Source: Hyalella azteca (Eukaryota > Arthropoda > Malacostraca > Amphipoda > Hyalellidae). From it: a stretch of 64,000 bases of DNA. Shown piece by piece: positions 1 through 12,760 of this stretch. The DNA is taken from the NCBI RefSeq assembly GCF_000764305.2, contig NW_025947668.1, positions 1-64,000 on the forward strand. Direction: 5' to 3'. Made by a program: the position numbers and the translations under genes. Below the pieces are notes generated by a model. The model saw only the letters and a list, made by a program, of their open reading frames with translations. It searched no databases and was not told the origin of the DNA. Positions within the stretch are counted from its first letter, which is position 1; every line of letters begins with the position of its first letter.

Positions 1-108
1 ATCGCGGCCCTCCGCCGTCACTGCAGGTCAGTATTGGGAAGATTATCCCGCGGGGCGCTCATATCGCGGCCCTCCGCCGTCACTGCGGGTCAGTAATGGG
101 AAGATAAT
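1..108 (+). repeat. 62-bp tandem repeat, Ig1 exon end plus donor
   Basis: Nearly two copies of a 62-bp unit containing 'CGCTCATATCGCGGCCCTCC' and a GGTCAGT donor-like site. The same unit occurs at 11178 onward, where it is the real 3' end of the Ig1 exon, and at 31620 onward. The array is cut by the window edge, so its true length is unknown. Confidence 0.85.
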
Positions 109-1745
109 CCCATTACTCATTTATTCTCAGAGCGTTGCGCCGATGGAATTTTATTTAACGTCTCTCCGACAATATACGCGACTCTTAATCGTCTTCTTTC
201 ATATGAGGAAAATTTGCCTGCCAATTTATCAACTGACAATCTCCGTTACGTTGCATTGATTAACTGGCAGTCTGAATACCATGCTATAGATCAACCAACA
301 GTCCGCATTACACTACATAGAACAACTGACAGTTGCATTACACTTTTTTGATCACCCAACAGTCTGTATTACAATACATTGAACAACCGACAGTTGCATT
401 ACCCGGTATTTATCAGCCAACAGTCTGTACTAGACTGTATTGAACAAATGGCCGTATACAGTTCACTGTTCTAGTGTGCTTGTCAACACGCATATTTTTT
501 GCCGAAAAAACATATAGGTTACCCTCATGGATCAATTTCTAGTACTACCATAAAAATAAATAAAAAGTAAAGACTTAGCGACAACTTGAGCCGTGAGGGA
601 CATGGAGACAACCCCACATCCTCAATAAACAAATAAACAACAACAACAAACATATAGGTTGAGCTCCCGTGTGACTTTTTTGTAATTGCTAAAGGAATGT
701 CGTAGAAGTGTTGATTATATCCTATGCGGGACAAGTTGTCGAGGAAAAAAAATATTTAGCCTTTAAAATATGAGGATGAGACTAACAGAGATGAAATTTT
801 GAACAGAGCAGCAGTGGTGTGGTATAGGTACCAGCAGACGACCGAGTGGTCGTGGCCGGCGACAAATTAAGCAGTTTCATTACTGAACGATGTAACTCTG
901 TTGCCAGTGGTGTCGGGGGATTACTATTGGTGCAGACACACGAATTGGTGGTCGTGCTGTTTAGGGAAAGCGTGCAACAGTTAATAATTTTAGACGTTGC
1001 GCGACAATGATAGGCTCAGCGTCATCGGTTTAACAGGTGTAACCATTTTTGGCCCAATTAAGCGAAGATGAATGGAAAAACCAAACTAATAATTCAGCAA
1101 ATAAAAAAGTTGAGATAATTAGCATATTGATCGAATACACGTGATCTATCAATGAAGATATGTACGAGTACAAATTACTCGATATGATACAAAGTACAAT
1201 TTAACTTAAGGCCGTAGCACAATTTAAATGGCAGGTCAAGTCAGGACGCAAGTTCAGGTACCAAGCAGCTGTTGACGGGGCTGGTAAATTCTCTAGAAGA
1301 CAACGTCGAAGAAATGAAGTAGCAAAATATAAATCCCTCTCACCTGGGAAGCAAGAAACACGCCGCTATTCTACGACAAACTAATCTTAAAGACAAGTAT
1401 CCAACTGACTTCATTAAAGAACAATGTATCACATACAATACATGACTGGACTAAACGAATGAATGTTAAATGAACTGCAGAAGAGTTGTCAACCCATCAC
1501 AGAATCGTTGTGAATCTGAAGAATAATACTCACAAGATTTATGAGCTGAATGGGCAACACTAAACTCCAATTTTAAGGCACTGTGCCGTACCACGTCTAC
1601 AGACGCGGTCATCGTGAACCTAAATATTTCCACAAAGATGTGCTTACGAGCCAAAAGCCTTGTATGAAAAATACTCGACTGTTACAGTGGCTGGCAACAA
1701 ATTAAGCAAGTTCAGTACTATAAGATGATCCGTCATTGTTGACAG

Positions 1746-1880
1746 TGGTGACGAGGGACTACGAGGTGCAGGCATACGATCAGGTGGTCGTGGCCGGCAA
1801 CATCGCCGTGTTCACGTGCCACGTGCCACCTGAGCTGCACGACATCCTGGTCGTCACGTCGTGGCTCGTCGACGGCAGCG
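1746..1880 (+). pseudogene. Truncated Ig2 N-half (Dscam exon-4-like) cassette
   Basis: After a TTGTTGACAG acceptor-like site this copy reads DYEVQAYDQVVVAGNIAVF, then the Cys-containing FTCHVPPELHD stretch and TSWLVDGS. It closely matches the intact exon at 13436-13597 but breaks off after position 1880 into unrelated AT-rich sequence. It therefore lacks the last codons and the GTGAGG donor, and looks like a dead duplicate of the exon-4 cassette. Confidence 0.85.
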
Positions 1881-2454
1881 TTATATATTTTAACTAATTT
1901 TACAAGGCACCGTGCAAGGAAATTTTAATAGTTAGAACAAAAATAACAATATACATTCAATACGGAAAAATTTGGTCCTATTTACAAAAACCGATTGATT
2001 TTTAAATCGAACTGCTCTGATGTTATTATTGCGCCCAAAACCTTTTCAATCTACGAGTACCGTCCGACTAGACAAATTCATGGAAGTTTCATTGAATTCT
2101 TTCGGTATCAAATGATTGAACTTTGAGCCATTCGATAGCAAAGTTTCGTATCGAAATATCGCGTGGAAAGTTCTGTGGTGAATTTCATTTGAAAGGAAAA
2201 TGTCGATTTGCAACGGATTCGCAGCGCTACATTTTCTGGGATTTCTGCAGGTGCGCTGCGATGCGAAGTTTAAAAATTTGTGTGTGATAGGATTTCTTTA
2301 TTATCTTTTTATTTGATTTTTTATTGACCGGGAAGTTTTATCACAAATATTTATTCACATCGTAAACCATCGAAGCTTCAAATTAATTACAAATGACGAT
2401 TCTTAGACAATATGAGTATACTGATTAAACAATAAATAAGCAAATTCTAAAAAA

Positions 2455-2608
2455 ATATGGCTCAGTACTCACTACAGTGAGTGACATAGAGCGCATTTTC
2501 TCGTCGACGAAAACGTGAAGTCACGGACGGACAGACAGACAGACGGACGGACGGACATGGCGATCACAATAGTGCATTTTTTTCCATAAATGAGAAAATG
2601 CACTAAAA
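2455..2608 (+). repeat. Dispersed 150-bp palindromic repeat, copy 1
   Basis: Contains the palindrome-like CTCACTACAGTGAG, then GCGCATTTTCTCGTCGACGA, a GGACGGACAGACAGAC low-complexity run, and ends with TGAGAAAATGCACTAAAAA. The same arrangement is at 36250-36408, and a partial inverted copy is at 33036-33108. The ends are partly complementary (GCATTTTCTC and GAGAAAATGC), which suggests a small non-autonomous element. No protein is encoded. Confidence 0.7.
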
Positions 2609-5600
2609 AGGTTGGACGACATTGAGTCACAAATCTACAATAAAATAATAACAGATCTACAACAATTTAATTTAGAATTAGAAGAGAGCCCCGACAACGA
2701 AAACGCTATTAATTGTTATAAAAACCGCATTTAATCAACTTCAGAAAAGTCTCGGAAATCATGTTTCCCATGCACCAGCTGGCTGTATAATATTCACTGC
2801 ATATAGCAGGGAAGTAGTAAATTAAATCCTTTTGACACAAGTTCTCATCGGAAAACGATTGTTCATTATGTACCATGACGGCTTGTGAATGAATGTTATT
2901 GGTAACGAGCTTTGTCGATGTCACTGCATGTAAAGCCAAAGTACTTGCTGCTTCTATAAACGATTATTTAGTTGTAAATCATCTTTGACCTCGAGACGCA
3001 TGCGTTGGATCGTCGATGCCTGTTGGTTACACGTGCTTTTAAAGCCGAAACGCATAGCCATGAATCAACGCTAGGTGATGAAGTATAGTGTTGAGTTTAT
3101 TAGAATAACGGACATTTTAATTTGAAAAAGTAAATAAATTTATGCTGTATATGTGTGTAACACCTTTTTTATTCAATGGAGCTATGGGGCAGCAACCAAT
3201 CCTATTTTTTCTAAATTTAATTAGCTCCCACGAAGTTATCATTATAAATTAATTTTGTTTTTCAAAACTTTTACAGCAGTAGCTAGTTATAAAAAGTTTG
3301 TGTAAAAATTTCTTCTTAAGTCAACATATATTAGTAAATTATCATTTTTCTAATCCCGCGATTTTGTTTTGATGAGAAAATGTTTAGATAATAATTTCTA
3401 ATAGACTTCATATAATATAATATATATATAATATAAAGACATCCATGCTTGTCTTTATATTATATTTGTAATAGTTGGATATATATTTCTTTAAAAGGTA
3501 ATAAATCGTACGTATTTCCTTTTAATAACTCCGTACGTGTCTCGTTCCTATATAGATGACTCATTTATTAAACTAATTTTGCAGCACTTAATATTTATTA
3601 CTGAAAATACGCCACCGTATATTAAGACTTAGATCTGGAGAAAGGAGAAGAACAACGATGCTTGAGATCTTCGGATTTTGAGAAGCTGTCACACTTCTCA
3701 GTTCGTTCGACTAACTTTCAGAGGCAGAATAAAAACTTCTATTCTCTAGACCACAGACGCGGTTGTCGGGAGCAAAAATAGGACGTCTTTTCTGGAATGT
3801 CGCAATCCGGAGATGTCTGTCCGCCGATAGAGAAACCGGAAAGTTGCGGTCCAGTGAGACAAGCATTGTAAAGTTACAGCGGCGTCAGACGGCTGGCCGA
3901 GCAAAAAACTGCCAAGTTTACGAAGTGGCTTTTGGCGATATGACACGTAATTACAAACTGTCTCTGTTATTTACACAAGTTTTTATGATGTCCGGAGACC
4001 GTGCAAGGCCGACACATCATTAGGCCAGTGAGCGCTCGTCACTCTTACTTTTGCCCAATAAAAGTTCAAGGAACGATAGTGAAGTTTTATGACGTAACTT
4101 CAGACATTTCCGGTGACTTCTCTTTTATTTGAGCGCTGGAATTGTGACTTGGAAAGGCGAGAGATCGTTAAATGAGCGCAATTGCAGCCAGCGAACAGGA
4201 TGACCGCCACTTAATTTGACCGAGATAAGGAACTTGCAAAATATTCTCGCTCGTAATTTGCATAAGCAAATATTTTACATTGGCGCGAATGGCGATGCTT
4301 TGCTAGAAACTTACATATTTTGTAGCTACAAAGTATTGAGGTTTTAGAAACATGTTTTCCGCAGCTGCGCTGAAAATTTAAATGAGCCCTATTGTCCCTA
4401 TTTAAATAGGTAATAGTAAAGTGAAGATAAAACTGTCAATTTTACTATATATGTTACTAGTGACTATACAATTTCGAATATTATTTCATAGAATGTTTGT
4501 AGCAAAGTTATCGTGGGTATCTGGAAGACTTATTCCTCATATTGCGATGACTTTCCATGAGCTGAAACACTATCAGTTCTTCTTGCTTCTCCGATATAAT
4601 CTATTTAGCCGAGAAATATTATCCTATAAGCAATAAGGTATACTATATAATGAGCTTCATCTTCAGCTAAAAATTTTAATGTTCCCGAAATTTAATGAAA
4701 TGGAACTGAAGAATAAACAATTTCTACGCCTCATCTGCTCACGAAAATTTTTTGCATCTGCCTCCTGGTATCTCTTGATCATATTTTTGCGCATTTAAGT
4801 CAAATTTATAAGTCTGATTAACTTTTCTGTTGAGCAACATTTTAGTTTAGGACTAAATACCAACCATGTTAGCGCCATCGTATTGCTAATATAGCAATAT
4901 CATATACATACAATCGTACAATATATAGATGTACAATATATAGATGTACATAATATGAAATAGCAATATCTGATATAGCAATATATAGATACATACACAA
5001 TGAATTTGAGCGCGAACGAAAAATATTTTATTAAAGGTACGTAAGAAGTAAATACAATATTTTCTCAGATTACATCTTACGTCAAATTTAATTTCGAGAT
5101 TTATTGAGTCAATTAAAGTTTGCATCTCAATATATCGAACGCCGTGATTGCATCTCGAATGCCTCAGGGCCTCCAGCTGTTTCAGTAGACCTCCAAACAT
5201 TGCGTTCAATATTTACCAATCTGTATCATAGGTGGATGAGAATTCCATGCATGAAAATCGATGAAACAATCTGAATGTGTGCATTGTTGTGTACCTCATG
5301 AAAACCGTTATCTCAGTAACGTTTGTTAATAAGTTACAGTAGTTATTTCTGAAATAGACTAAAATATATTTCTCTGTTATTTTATTTTACCATTATCATA
5401 AAGCTGAAGAATCCGTCACACGAATTAAATTCCTTTGCTCTAATGCTTCAATATCAATGGCGAATATTTTATGAAATTCATTTATAAATTATGATGAAAA
5501 TGAACTAAATTGAAAACAAAAATCTTGAGGAATATTGCAATCGTATTACTTCAAAATATTTTATATTATCTTAATGCAATCACATTATGTAGCAGCAGGC

Positions 5601-5673
5601 TCATACTGCTGCTACAGGCAATTGCAATTTTAGCGTCAGATAGCCATCGGTGTCCAGATATGGGATCTCGAAA
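2609..5673. other. Non-coding stretch, no gene recognised
   Basis: AT-rich sequence with only short open frames, the longest about 107 codons at 4886-5209 on the minus strand and made largely of ATATAG-type repeats. None resembles a known protein. A hairpin lies at 3426-3465. A short CATATACATACAATCG/ATATAGATGTACA repeat is found near 4895-4990. Confidence 0.5.
3426..3465. repeat. Inverted repeat (16-bp arms)
   Basis: Perfect arms ATATAATATAAAGACA and its complement, separated by 8 bases. It lies in AT-rich non-coding DNA. No function is evident. Confidence 0.8.
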
Positions 5674-7324
5674 ATTAAATTTACCCCTCCGACGAGGTGG
5701 TAAGTTTACATGAAAATATTTATTACAATTTATACACTCACGGTGAATAAGACCACTCAGATCATACAAGCAAGGAAGGTCTTTATTTTTACAAAGTGCC
5801 TGGGTGTATTATTATAACTAATATTTCCCCCTCAATATTGGACGATCCCTAATACAGAAAATATTGAGTTATTTAATTGAGATAATATTGTGTTATGTTG
5901 TGTATTAATGGCCTGGTTTTACTTTTATAAAGCATTGATTACGTTTCATTCAATATTTGCATAATTATATCTATAGCTTATCTAGAATCATCAGAAAAAA
6001 ATGTCAACTTCTAAGTTGAGCACAATTACAAGAGGCAATTCAGGAGTTTATAGAGACCCACTAGCTAGTTATTCTGGCGTTGAAAAAATAGATAGCTTTT
6101 ACAATTTTAGAATCAAAATAGGAAAAATATGACAAAACTATTTTGCGTCTTATAAATTACGGTTGAGGGAATAAATCGTGCAACAATTAATAAATATTGA
6201 GTACTCTAATATAATTCAGCTTTCCCGGTCTAGGTTTTTCGACTTTACATGGGAGTAAAATAAAATAAATTAAGTGACGTGAGGCATTTATATTAATTAA
6301 AACGCTATATGAATAAAGAACTCGGGCACTAATAGTTATATCCCACCCATCTGGTGGACAAGAATGGGCCTTTTATGTTACCAAGGCAAACGTAAATGAG
6401 TACAAAATAATAAAAAATAACAGTCGACAACACATAATTTTGGCAAACATTGACGCAGTTATACTGAGCAATAACTCTCGGGCTACTACATAATTTTTCT
6501 ATTAAATTTACTCCTCCGTCGAGGTGGAAAATTTACATGAAAATATTTATTACAATTTATACACTCACAGTGAATAATACTACTCAGATCATACAAGCAA
6601 GGAAGGACTTAATTTTTACAAAGTACTTGGGTGTATTATTATAACTAATATTTCCCCCTCAATATTTGACGATCCCTAATACAGAAAATATTGAGTTATT
6701 TAATTGAGATAATATTGTGTTACGTTGTGTATTAATGGCCCGGTTTTACTTTTATAAAGCATTGATTCCGTTTCATTCAATATATGCATAATTATATCTA
6801 TAGCCGATCAAGAATCATCAGAAAAAAATGTCAACTTCTAAGTTGAGCACAATTACAAGAGGCAATTCAGGACTTTAAAGAGACCCACTAGCTAGTTATC
6901 CTGGCGTTGAAAGAATAGATAGCTTTTACAATTTTAGAATCAAAATAGGAAAAATATGACAAAATTATTTTGCGTCTTCTAAATTACGGTTGAGGGAATA
7001 AATCGTGCAGCAATTAATAGATATTGAGTAGTCTTTCATAATTCAGCTTTCCCGGGCTAGGATTTGCGACTTTACATGGGAGTAAAATAAAATAAATTAA
7101 GTGACGTGAGGCATGTATATTAATTAAAACGCTATATGAATAAATAACTCGGGCACTAATCGCTATATCCCACACATCTGGTGGACAAGAATGGGCCTTC
7201 TATGTTACCAAGGCAAGCGTAAATGAATAATAATAAAAATAACAGTCGACAACACATAATTTTGGCAAACATTGACGCAGTTATACTGAGCAAAAACTAT
7301 CGGGCTACCACATAATTTTTCTAT
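5674..7324. repeat. 827-bp direct tandem duplication
   Basis: Copy 1 (5674-6500) and copy 2 (6501-7324) begin with ATTAAATTTAC and end with CATAATTTTTCTATT, and are alignable throughout with scattered substitutions and small indels. Neither copy has a substantial open frame. The divergence suggests a duplication that is not very recent, rather than an assembly echo. Confidence 0.9.
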
Positions 7325-8318
7325 TTTCGAATTTCTGATGAAAATTTTATCCTCCCTATTTTCCATGCATTAATTTCTATGCATTTGCTAAACAAAAAAT
7401 TTTCTGGTCCTGGTAATATCACGCAACGAAAAGTATCGTGGATATGCGCTCAAAATACCCCTATATATATTTTTTCGACTTCAGGCTTTAAAAAACAAAC
7501 AAACACATACAAACTTGAAAAATGTTCATAATATTATTCGTTTTCGAATGGTACAAAACTCGGTGCAAACAATGGGATTATGGATACGCGTTCCTCAAGC
7601 CTCTGTTGCTGTCAAACTGCTGGGACCTCCAAAGAGACTCCGACGCGGGCAGACCCCAACAAATATAAATTGCTTCCATATAAGAGACGCGCGCAGAATA
7701 TTTCCCGGCTCACTTAGACGGTGAATCCCATCCAATGGAATTTTTATGGCCAAAAATATTGGAAATCCGCGCGATCTCTTGGCATTCAGTTTCTATAAAA
7801 CCTACTGAACTTATTGTTAGGGGCGAGCGTTTCCATTCAGTCATTCGTCGCCAAAATTGGGATAGGTACTGGTATAGCCAAAAAGTACTGGGATCGCCAA
7901 AATTGTACTTTTCGTGACAATTTTTTGTGATGCACAATAATGTACGAGAAAATTTGCACTAGCTCTGCCTGGCAGTTGGTATAAATTTTGCTTCAGAGAT
8001 AGATTGATTAATTATTATTGATTTAGTGATTCACTATAATGAAATAATCAAGAACCTGGAGGTTGATCAACGAAACTTGAAAGCGTTGTTCACAAGCAAG
8101 CGCGATCTCTTTCGTGATTTTATTGATAATTAAAATACCATAGACCAGGCTAAGCTTTGCTTCAATCGGTTACCTGTACCTTGTCTACTCCGTCTCAATA
8201 AAGTAGACCAAGTCTTTTTAATGGCCTCTTTGTTAGATTCAATGAAAGTTTGATCGCATTTTCTTCATTCATTCTTTGTTTATTTTCCCTGTGCAATTTT
8301 TACATGTTTAATTATTAG
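7325..8318. other. Non-coding, upstream of or intronic to the Ig1 exon
   Basis: No recognisable gene. Open frames of 60-75 codons at 7515-7937 overlap on both strands and resemble nothing known. The interval ends with a TTTAATTATTAG splice-acceptor candidate that opens the long Dscam exon at 8319. Exons for a signal peptide were not identified here. Confidence 0.45.
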
Positions 8319-9794
8319 GAAATTTCTTCTCCAGCAGGAACTTCCCAAGAATTCGGTAGCAGTCGTCCTCAATTCTACACTTCTCCCTCAGCGAAGCAAG
8401 GCAATGATTTCCCACCAGATTTGAGCCTCACTAAAGAGGCGACAAGCCAATCCAATATCATTAGTAAGTCATCTCATCTTTCAGCCACAATCGCCGATTC
8501 CTCTATCGGAGAACAACGAACGTCCAATGCATCCGATTCGGAGAACAATATATTTCCAGACCGACCTAATAATTATCGAGCTACAGGCACTCGGGAGTTC
8601 ATAGAAAGAGGCAAGTTGACACGGTCCGTTAGAGAGATGCGACGTAAAAAACATGACTGCTTTCTGTCAAATCTCTTAGCTGCAGAATATCAAAGAATGA
8701 ACGTCAGTGACCTCATTATTGCTAATTTGGCTCCCGCTTCCCGTCGATGCAAGAATTTATTGCTACAAGACAAGCCGGAACCTCGTGAACAAAGCAGATT
8801 GCAAACAAACGGAAATTCTAAAAAGCTGAATCTCGGTGATTTCGAGGGTGCTCATGTTTCGCTGAATCAGGGAGGACGATATATGCCGGGAGTTGAAAAT
8901 TTGAATACCGATGGTGATCGTGAAGCAGGTGATCGTGAAGCAGGTGATCGCGAAGCAGGTAATCGTGATGCAGGTGATCATGGAGCAGGTGATCGTGAAG
9001 CAAGTAATCGTGAAGCAGGTGATCGTGAAGCAGGTGATCGTGAAGCAGGTGATCGCGAGCCAGGTGATTATAAGGCAAGCTCTTATCAAACAAAACCGAG
9101 ATCAATGAAAAATTTAAGATTTGACCCTCCAAATGAAAATGATTTCTCGATACATAGCAAACATCCTAATTTTCGACACACCATCGGGCTTTTATATTCT
9201 CAATTCTGTTATTTATCCCGCGATATCAGCTCCAGCAGCCCTAAACATACATACATCGATGGGAACAACAGCCACAACCTTCACTATCAGACCTCATCGC
9301 CGACTAACGATTATTTCGCGTCCAGAAAACCGATAAAGAACGCGACTTCTCAACGGAAACTGCGTAGGTCTCGGCATGCCAATTCCAAAGATGACTTTGG
9401 CGCAACCTCCCTCTCTCCGAAGGCAGCGCGCTTATTCGTCGGAATGGCCGCGCATGTTAACGAAGGGAAGAAGTCTCAATTTGCAGCATACCAGAGAGAA
9501 CCAAGTGCATTCCTAGGAGGTTCATATCACTCCGTGCACGCTTTTCGGCATGGCCACGCGCCTAGCAATTTTGTAAGCGAGTATCGCCCCGTTGGTATTC
9601 ATGATCTGAACTCAAGTGATGTCCGAGCGCCGAACCAAGAAGCATCGTTGCCGTTGGTTTGGGCGGAGGAGCCCCAAGCGCAGCTACTCTTCAGCAACGA
9701 CACCGGCGCGGTCCTGAACTGCGCGGCTCGCGCGCCCGGCGGCTACCCGCCTACAGTGGCGTGGTCAACGCAGGATGGGCGACCTTTTCTGCCG
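8319..9794 (+). CDS. Dscam: Dscam-like exon: long low-complexity extension plus Ig1 first half
   Basis: A 492-codon open exon starting after an ATTATTAG acceptor (an in-frame stop immediately precedes it) and ending at CTGCCG|GTGAGT in phase 0. Only the last 50 or so residues are recognisable: AEEPQAQLLFSNDTGAVLNC followed by a VAW tryptophan strand, the B- and C-strand region of Dscam Ig1. The preceding roughly 435 residues are Ser-, Asn- and Arg-rich, without a signal peptide or known domain, and include ten GDREA-type pentapeptides. Dscam proteins normally have only a short leader before Ig1. It splices in frame to 11053 (LP|VPGLVEQLSNGSL). An acceptor inside the exon, giving a normal short Ig1 exon, cannot be excluded. 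Confidence 0.75.
8913..9062 (+). repeat. 15-bp coding minisatellite (GDREA)10
   Basis: Ten contiguous copies of GGTGATCGTGAAGCA keep the frame of the surrounding exon and encode GDREA with variants GNRDA, GDHGA, SNREA and GDREP. The charged pentapeptide repeat lies in the extension before Ig1. Long open frames on other strands or frames here are by-products of the repeat. Confidence 0.95.
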
Positions 9795-11052
9795 GTGAGT
9801 TACTTCAGAGATCATACTTTTTTAAGATTTGTGCCTCATGTTTCGTAATACTATTATTCTTTATTGTAAAAAGGAAATAAAATTATAACACAAAGAAGAA
9901 GGTAAATTCTACAAATATTCTCAATAGAGAATAAATATTTGCTGCCATTAATAAAACTGGCAGGTAGGACGCTGCTCATTTCGGTGCAAGACTTGAAATA
10001 TTAAGGAACAAACTTCATCTGCAGTAATTTGCACTGACATTTAAAAATGTAATTAATGCAATGTTTTTATTGTAATATTCACTTGCTGTCAACAATTGAA
10101 CTGTAGCCGATGTTACAGCGAAGACCTGCATGAGTTTCACTTCTATAAAATCTTATTGCTATTAAACAACGTTAATCTTCGTTTTATTTGTTCATGCACG
10201 TTTCAATCGACTGAAAATAGAAGCAATACATTTCTTCTCGATCGATTGAACTAACGAGTAACTTTATTTATATCTTTTCGTTGTTCATATCAATTAAGTC
10301 AACAAGAAGCTCTTTAGAAAATAAAATTCATTTTATTTTAGTAGGATATGGTCAAATTCTATTATGCTCCACCAACTGAGCAGATCCCAATCGGTTGAAG
10401 CTATGGTGGCCCGATTAGCGCCGGCATTCTCCCCGCGTACTATCAGAACTTGTGTAGTATTTATACATGTGTATAAATATACGTAATGGCCGATTTCTCG
10501 TCTATGATAAGGGGTTTTAGCTTGAAAACCTGCCAGTGATTGGCAGACCTCGTAACAATCTATTAATTAACAATTTATTTTTATATTACGCTCTCAAGAC
10601 TCTAGACTGTGAATTTAATATTTTATTACCACGCGTATGAGTCGGTCAAGCGAGTGCTGTCTGTGAGTCTTAGGCACGTGTGAAAATCTCAAAGGAAAAG
10701 GTGATGAATTTGATGTGCTACATGTACGGGGCCCAAGATTTATGTCGAGCTCTTTGAGGGTTGAGGGGAAAATTCGAATGTGAAGTTTAGTAAAATCGAG
10801 AATTTTCTGTTCTGTAAATTTAATTTCCATGTGAGACATAGCTGAGTATTTCCACAATCTTTCTAAGTCGCGTTTTCAAAGTGAAATGATATTTTAGTGC
10901 CGCTAGATATGAGGAAACAGTAGCTGTTTATGCTCAAAAGATAAGAGTGTTTAGATATTGATCTCCTTCCATAATCTCCGCGCACTGTAGCTTGTTATTT
11001 GATGCAGTAAATACATTTGCTCTATTAGGAAAATTTTCGGTGACTTCCACAG
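9795..11052 (+). other. Intron between the two Ig1 exons
   Basis: Bounded by GTGAGT at 9795 and a GGTGACTTCCACAG acceptor ending at 11052. The two flanking exons are in phase 0 and join to a continuous Ig1 domain. No other gene or repeat of note is seen inside. Confidence 0.75.
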
Positions 11053-11209
11053 GTCCCTGGTTTGGTGGAGCAGCTCAGCAACGGAAGTCTATGGTTCCTG
11101 CCGTTCCCGGGCCATCGCTTTGACGCCAGCCTTCACCGCGTCATCATTTCTTGTACCGTCGCTTGCGACCGTGGGGCGCTCATATCGCGGCCCTCCGCCG
11201 TCACTGCGG
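11053..11209 (+). CDS. Dscam: Dscam Ig1 second-half exon
   Basis: Reads VPGLVEQLSNGSLWFLPF, then the F-strand Cys (ISCTVACDRG) and GALISRPSAVTA, which aligns residue for residue in length with the end of arthropod Dscam Ig1 (C-x8-G-x2-ISR-x4-V-x-AVV). It begins in phase 0 after CCACAG and ends in phase 1 at GCGG|GTCAGT. Joining to 13436 gives SAVTAVVMGDYEVQAYDQ. Its last 30 or so bases and the donor are the first unit of a 62-bp tandem array running into the intron. The usual conserved Tyr before the F-strand Cys is replaced (IIS before C), so the fold is plausible but diverged. Confidence 0.87.
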
Positions 11210-11375
11210 GTCAGTAATGGGAAGATTATCCCGTGGGACGCTCATATCGCGGCCCTCCACCGTCACTGCGGGTCGATCAGCAGCAATGGGAAGATTATCC
11301 CTTGAGGCGCTAATATCGCGGCTCGCGGCCCACGCCGTCACTGCAGTTCAGTAATGTGAAGATCATCCAATACTT
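11172..11375 (+). repeat. 62-bp array spanning Ig1 exon end and splice donor
   Basis: About three diverging copies of the unit that includes the final Ig1 codons (ALISRP...), the GGTCAGT donor and intron sequence AATGGGAAGATTATCC. Copies 2 and 3 have small insertions (GATCAGCAG) and decay of the donor. The unit length is not a multiple of three, so using a downstream donor would shift the frame or add stops. Confidence 0.9.
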
Positions 11376-12760
11376 ATTTATTCTCGTAGCTTTGCGTTGA
11401 GGGAATCTACTTAACGTCTCTCCGAACAAGCGACTTTTAATTGTCTATTTTCATTTGAGAAAAATTTGCCTGCCAAATGATCAACTGACAATCTCCATTA
11501 CGCTGCATTGAACTGACAGTTGCATTGCACTGTATTGTTCAACCAACAGTCTGTATTGCACTATATTGACCAACTGACAGTGTCAGTACACTGTATTGAA
11601 CAGCTGACAATCTGCAGTTCACTGTACTAGCGCGCTTATCACTACCAATATTTTTTGATTAACAAACATAGGTTAAGCTTGCGCTGTGACATTTTTGCAA
11701 TTGCTTAAGGGAATGTCGCAAAAGTGTATATAGTATATTATACTATGCGGGACTATTTATCGAGAAAAAAAATATTTAGCCTTTAAAATGTGAGGATGAG
11801 ATTAGAAGAGATGAAATTTTGTACAAAGCAGCAGCAGTAGTATAGGTACAAGCATACGAGGTACCAGCAGACGTATCGAGTGGTCGTGGCCGGCGACAAA
11901 ATAAGCAGTTTCAGTACTGAACGATGTAACTGTTGATAGTGTTGACAGGTGACTACTATAGGTGCAGGCATACGACCAGGTGGTCGTGCTGTTTAGGAAA
12001 AGCGTGCAACAATTAATAATTTGAGACGTTGAGCGGCCAAGACAGGCTCAGCATCACCGATTTAAAAGGCGTAACAATTTTTGACATAATTAAAGAAGAT
12101 GAATGGAAAAACCGGTGTAATAATTCAGTAAATAAACAAGTTGAGATAATTAGAATATTGATCGAAGACACGTCACGTGATCTATCAACGTAGACAAAAA
12201 ATTTATAAAGTACAAATTAATATAAGGCCGTAGCACAATTCAATGCAGATCAAGTCAGGACGCAAGTTCAAGTATCGAGCAGCTGCTGACGGGGCTGGTG
12301 CTGAAATTGAACCAGCCGGCCAACTGAAAGTATCTTTGCAAATTTTAGGGGAAAACGTCGAAGAAATGAAGTAGCAAAAGATAAATCCCTCCCACCTGGG
12401 AAGCAAGAAATACGCCGTTATTCGACGACGAACTAATCTTAAAGATAAATATACAACTGATTTCATTTAATGAACAATGTATCATATACAATACATAAAG
12501 AATATGGTATCGGTGACCCGCGCACCAGTAATTTGACGGACACCTCCCGGGGACAAGTAAAATACCGTGCCGCAGCAAGCTTACAGACTGTGACTGTGAC
12601 TCACACCCCTGTCATACTAACACTACGTGACATCGTTAACATAAATATTTGCATAAAGATGTGCTTTGGAACCAAAAGCATTGAATAAAAAATACTCGAC
12701 TGTTACAGTGCCTGGCAACAAATTAAGCAAGTTCAGTACTATGAGGTGTTCCGTCACTGT
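11376..12760 (+). repeat. Module B: intronic exon-4 cassette relics
   Basis: Follows the same layout as 109-1745: roughly 33-bp CAACTGACAG-type repeats (11470-11630), then degraded cassette fragments near 11826-11905 (GTACCAGCAGACGTATCGAG, GTGGTCGTGGCCGGCGACA) and 11935-11990 (GGTGCAGGCATACGACCAGG). No intact reading frame is left. The block is part of the intron between Ig1 and Ig2 exons. Confidence 0.7.

Larger units (their letters stand above)
1..1880 (+). repeat. Module A: Ig1-end repeats plus decayed exon-4 cassettes
   Basis: This block shares its order of parts with 11172-13435 and 31619-32345. It begins with a 62-bp array matching the end of the Dscam Ig1 exon. Next come about 250 bp of roughly 33-bp units built on 'CAACTGACAGTTGCATTACA' (about 230-480), then degenerate copies of the Ig2 first-half exon near 815-870 and 900-960, and a better copy at 1746-1880. 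It lies upstream of the Ig1 exon, so it cannot be part of the normal exon order. It is either an old duplication or misplaced sequence. Confidence 0.7.

Noticed and set aside
4886..5209. 107-codon minus-strand frame
   Set aside because: Its C-terminal half is a translation of ATATAG/TACAT simple repeats and the rest is unrecognisable.
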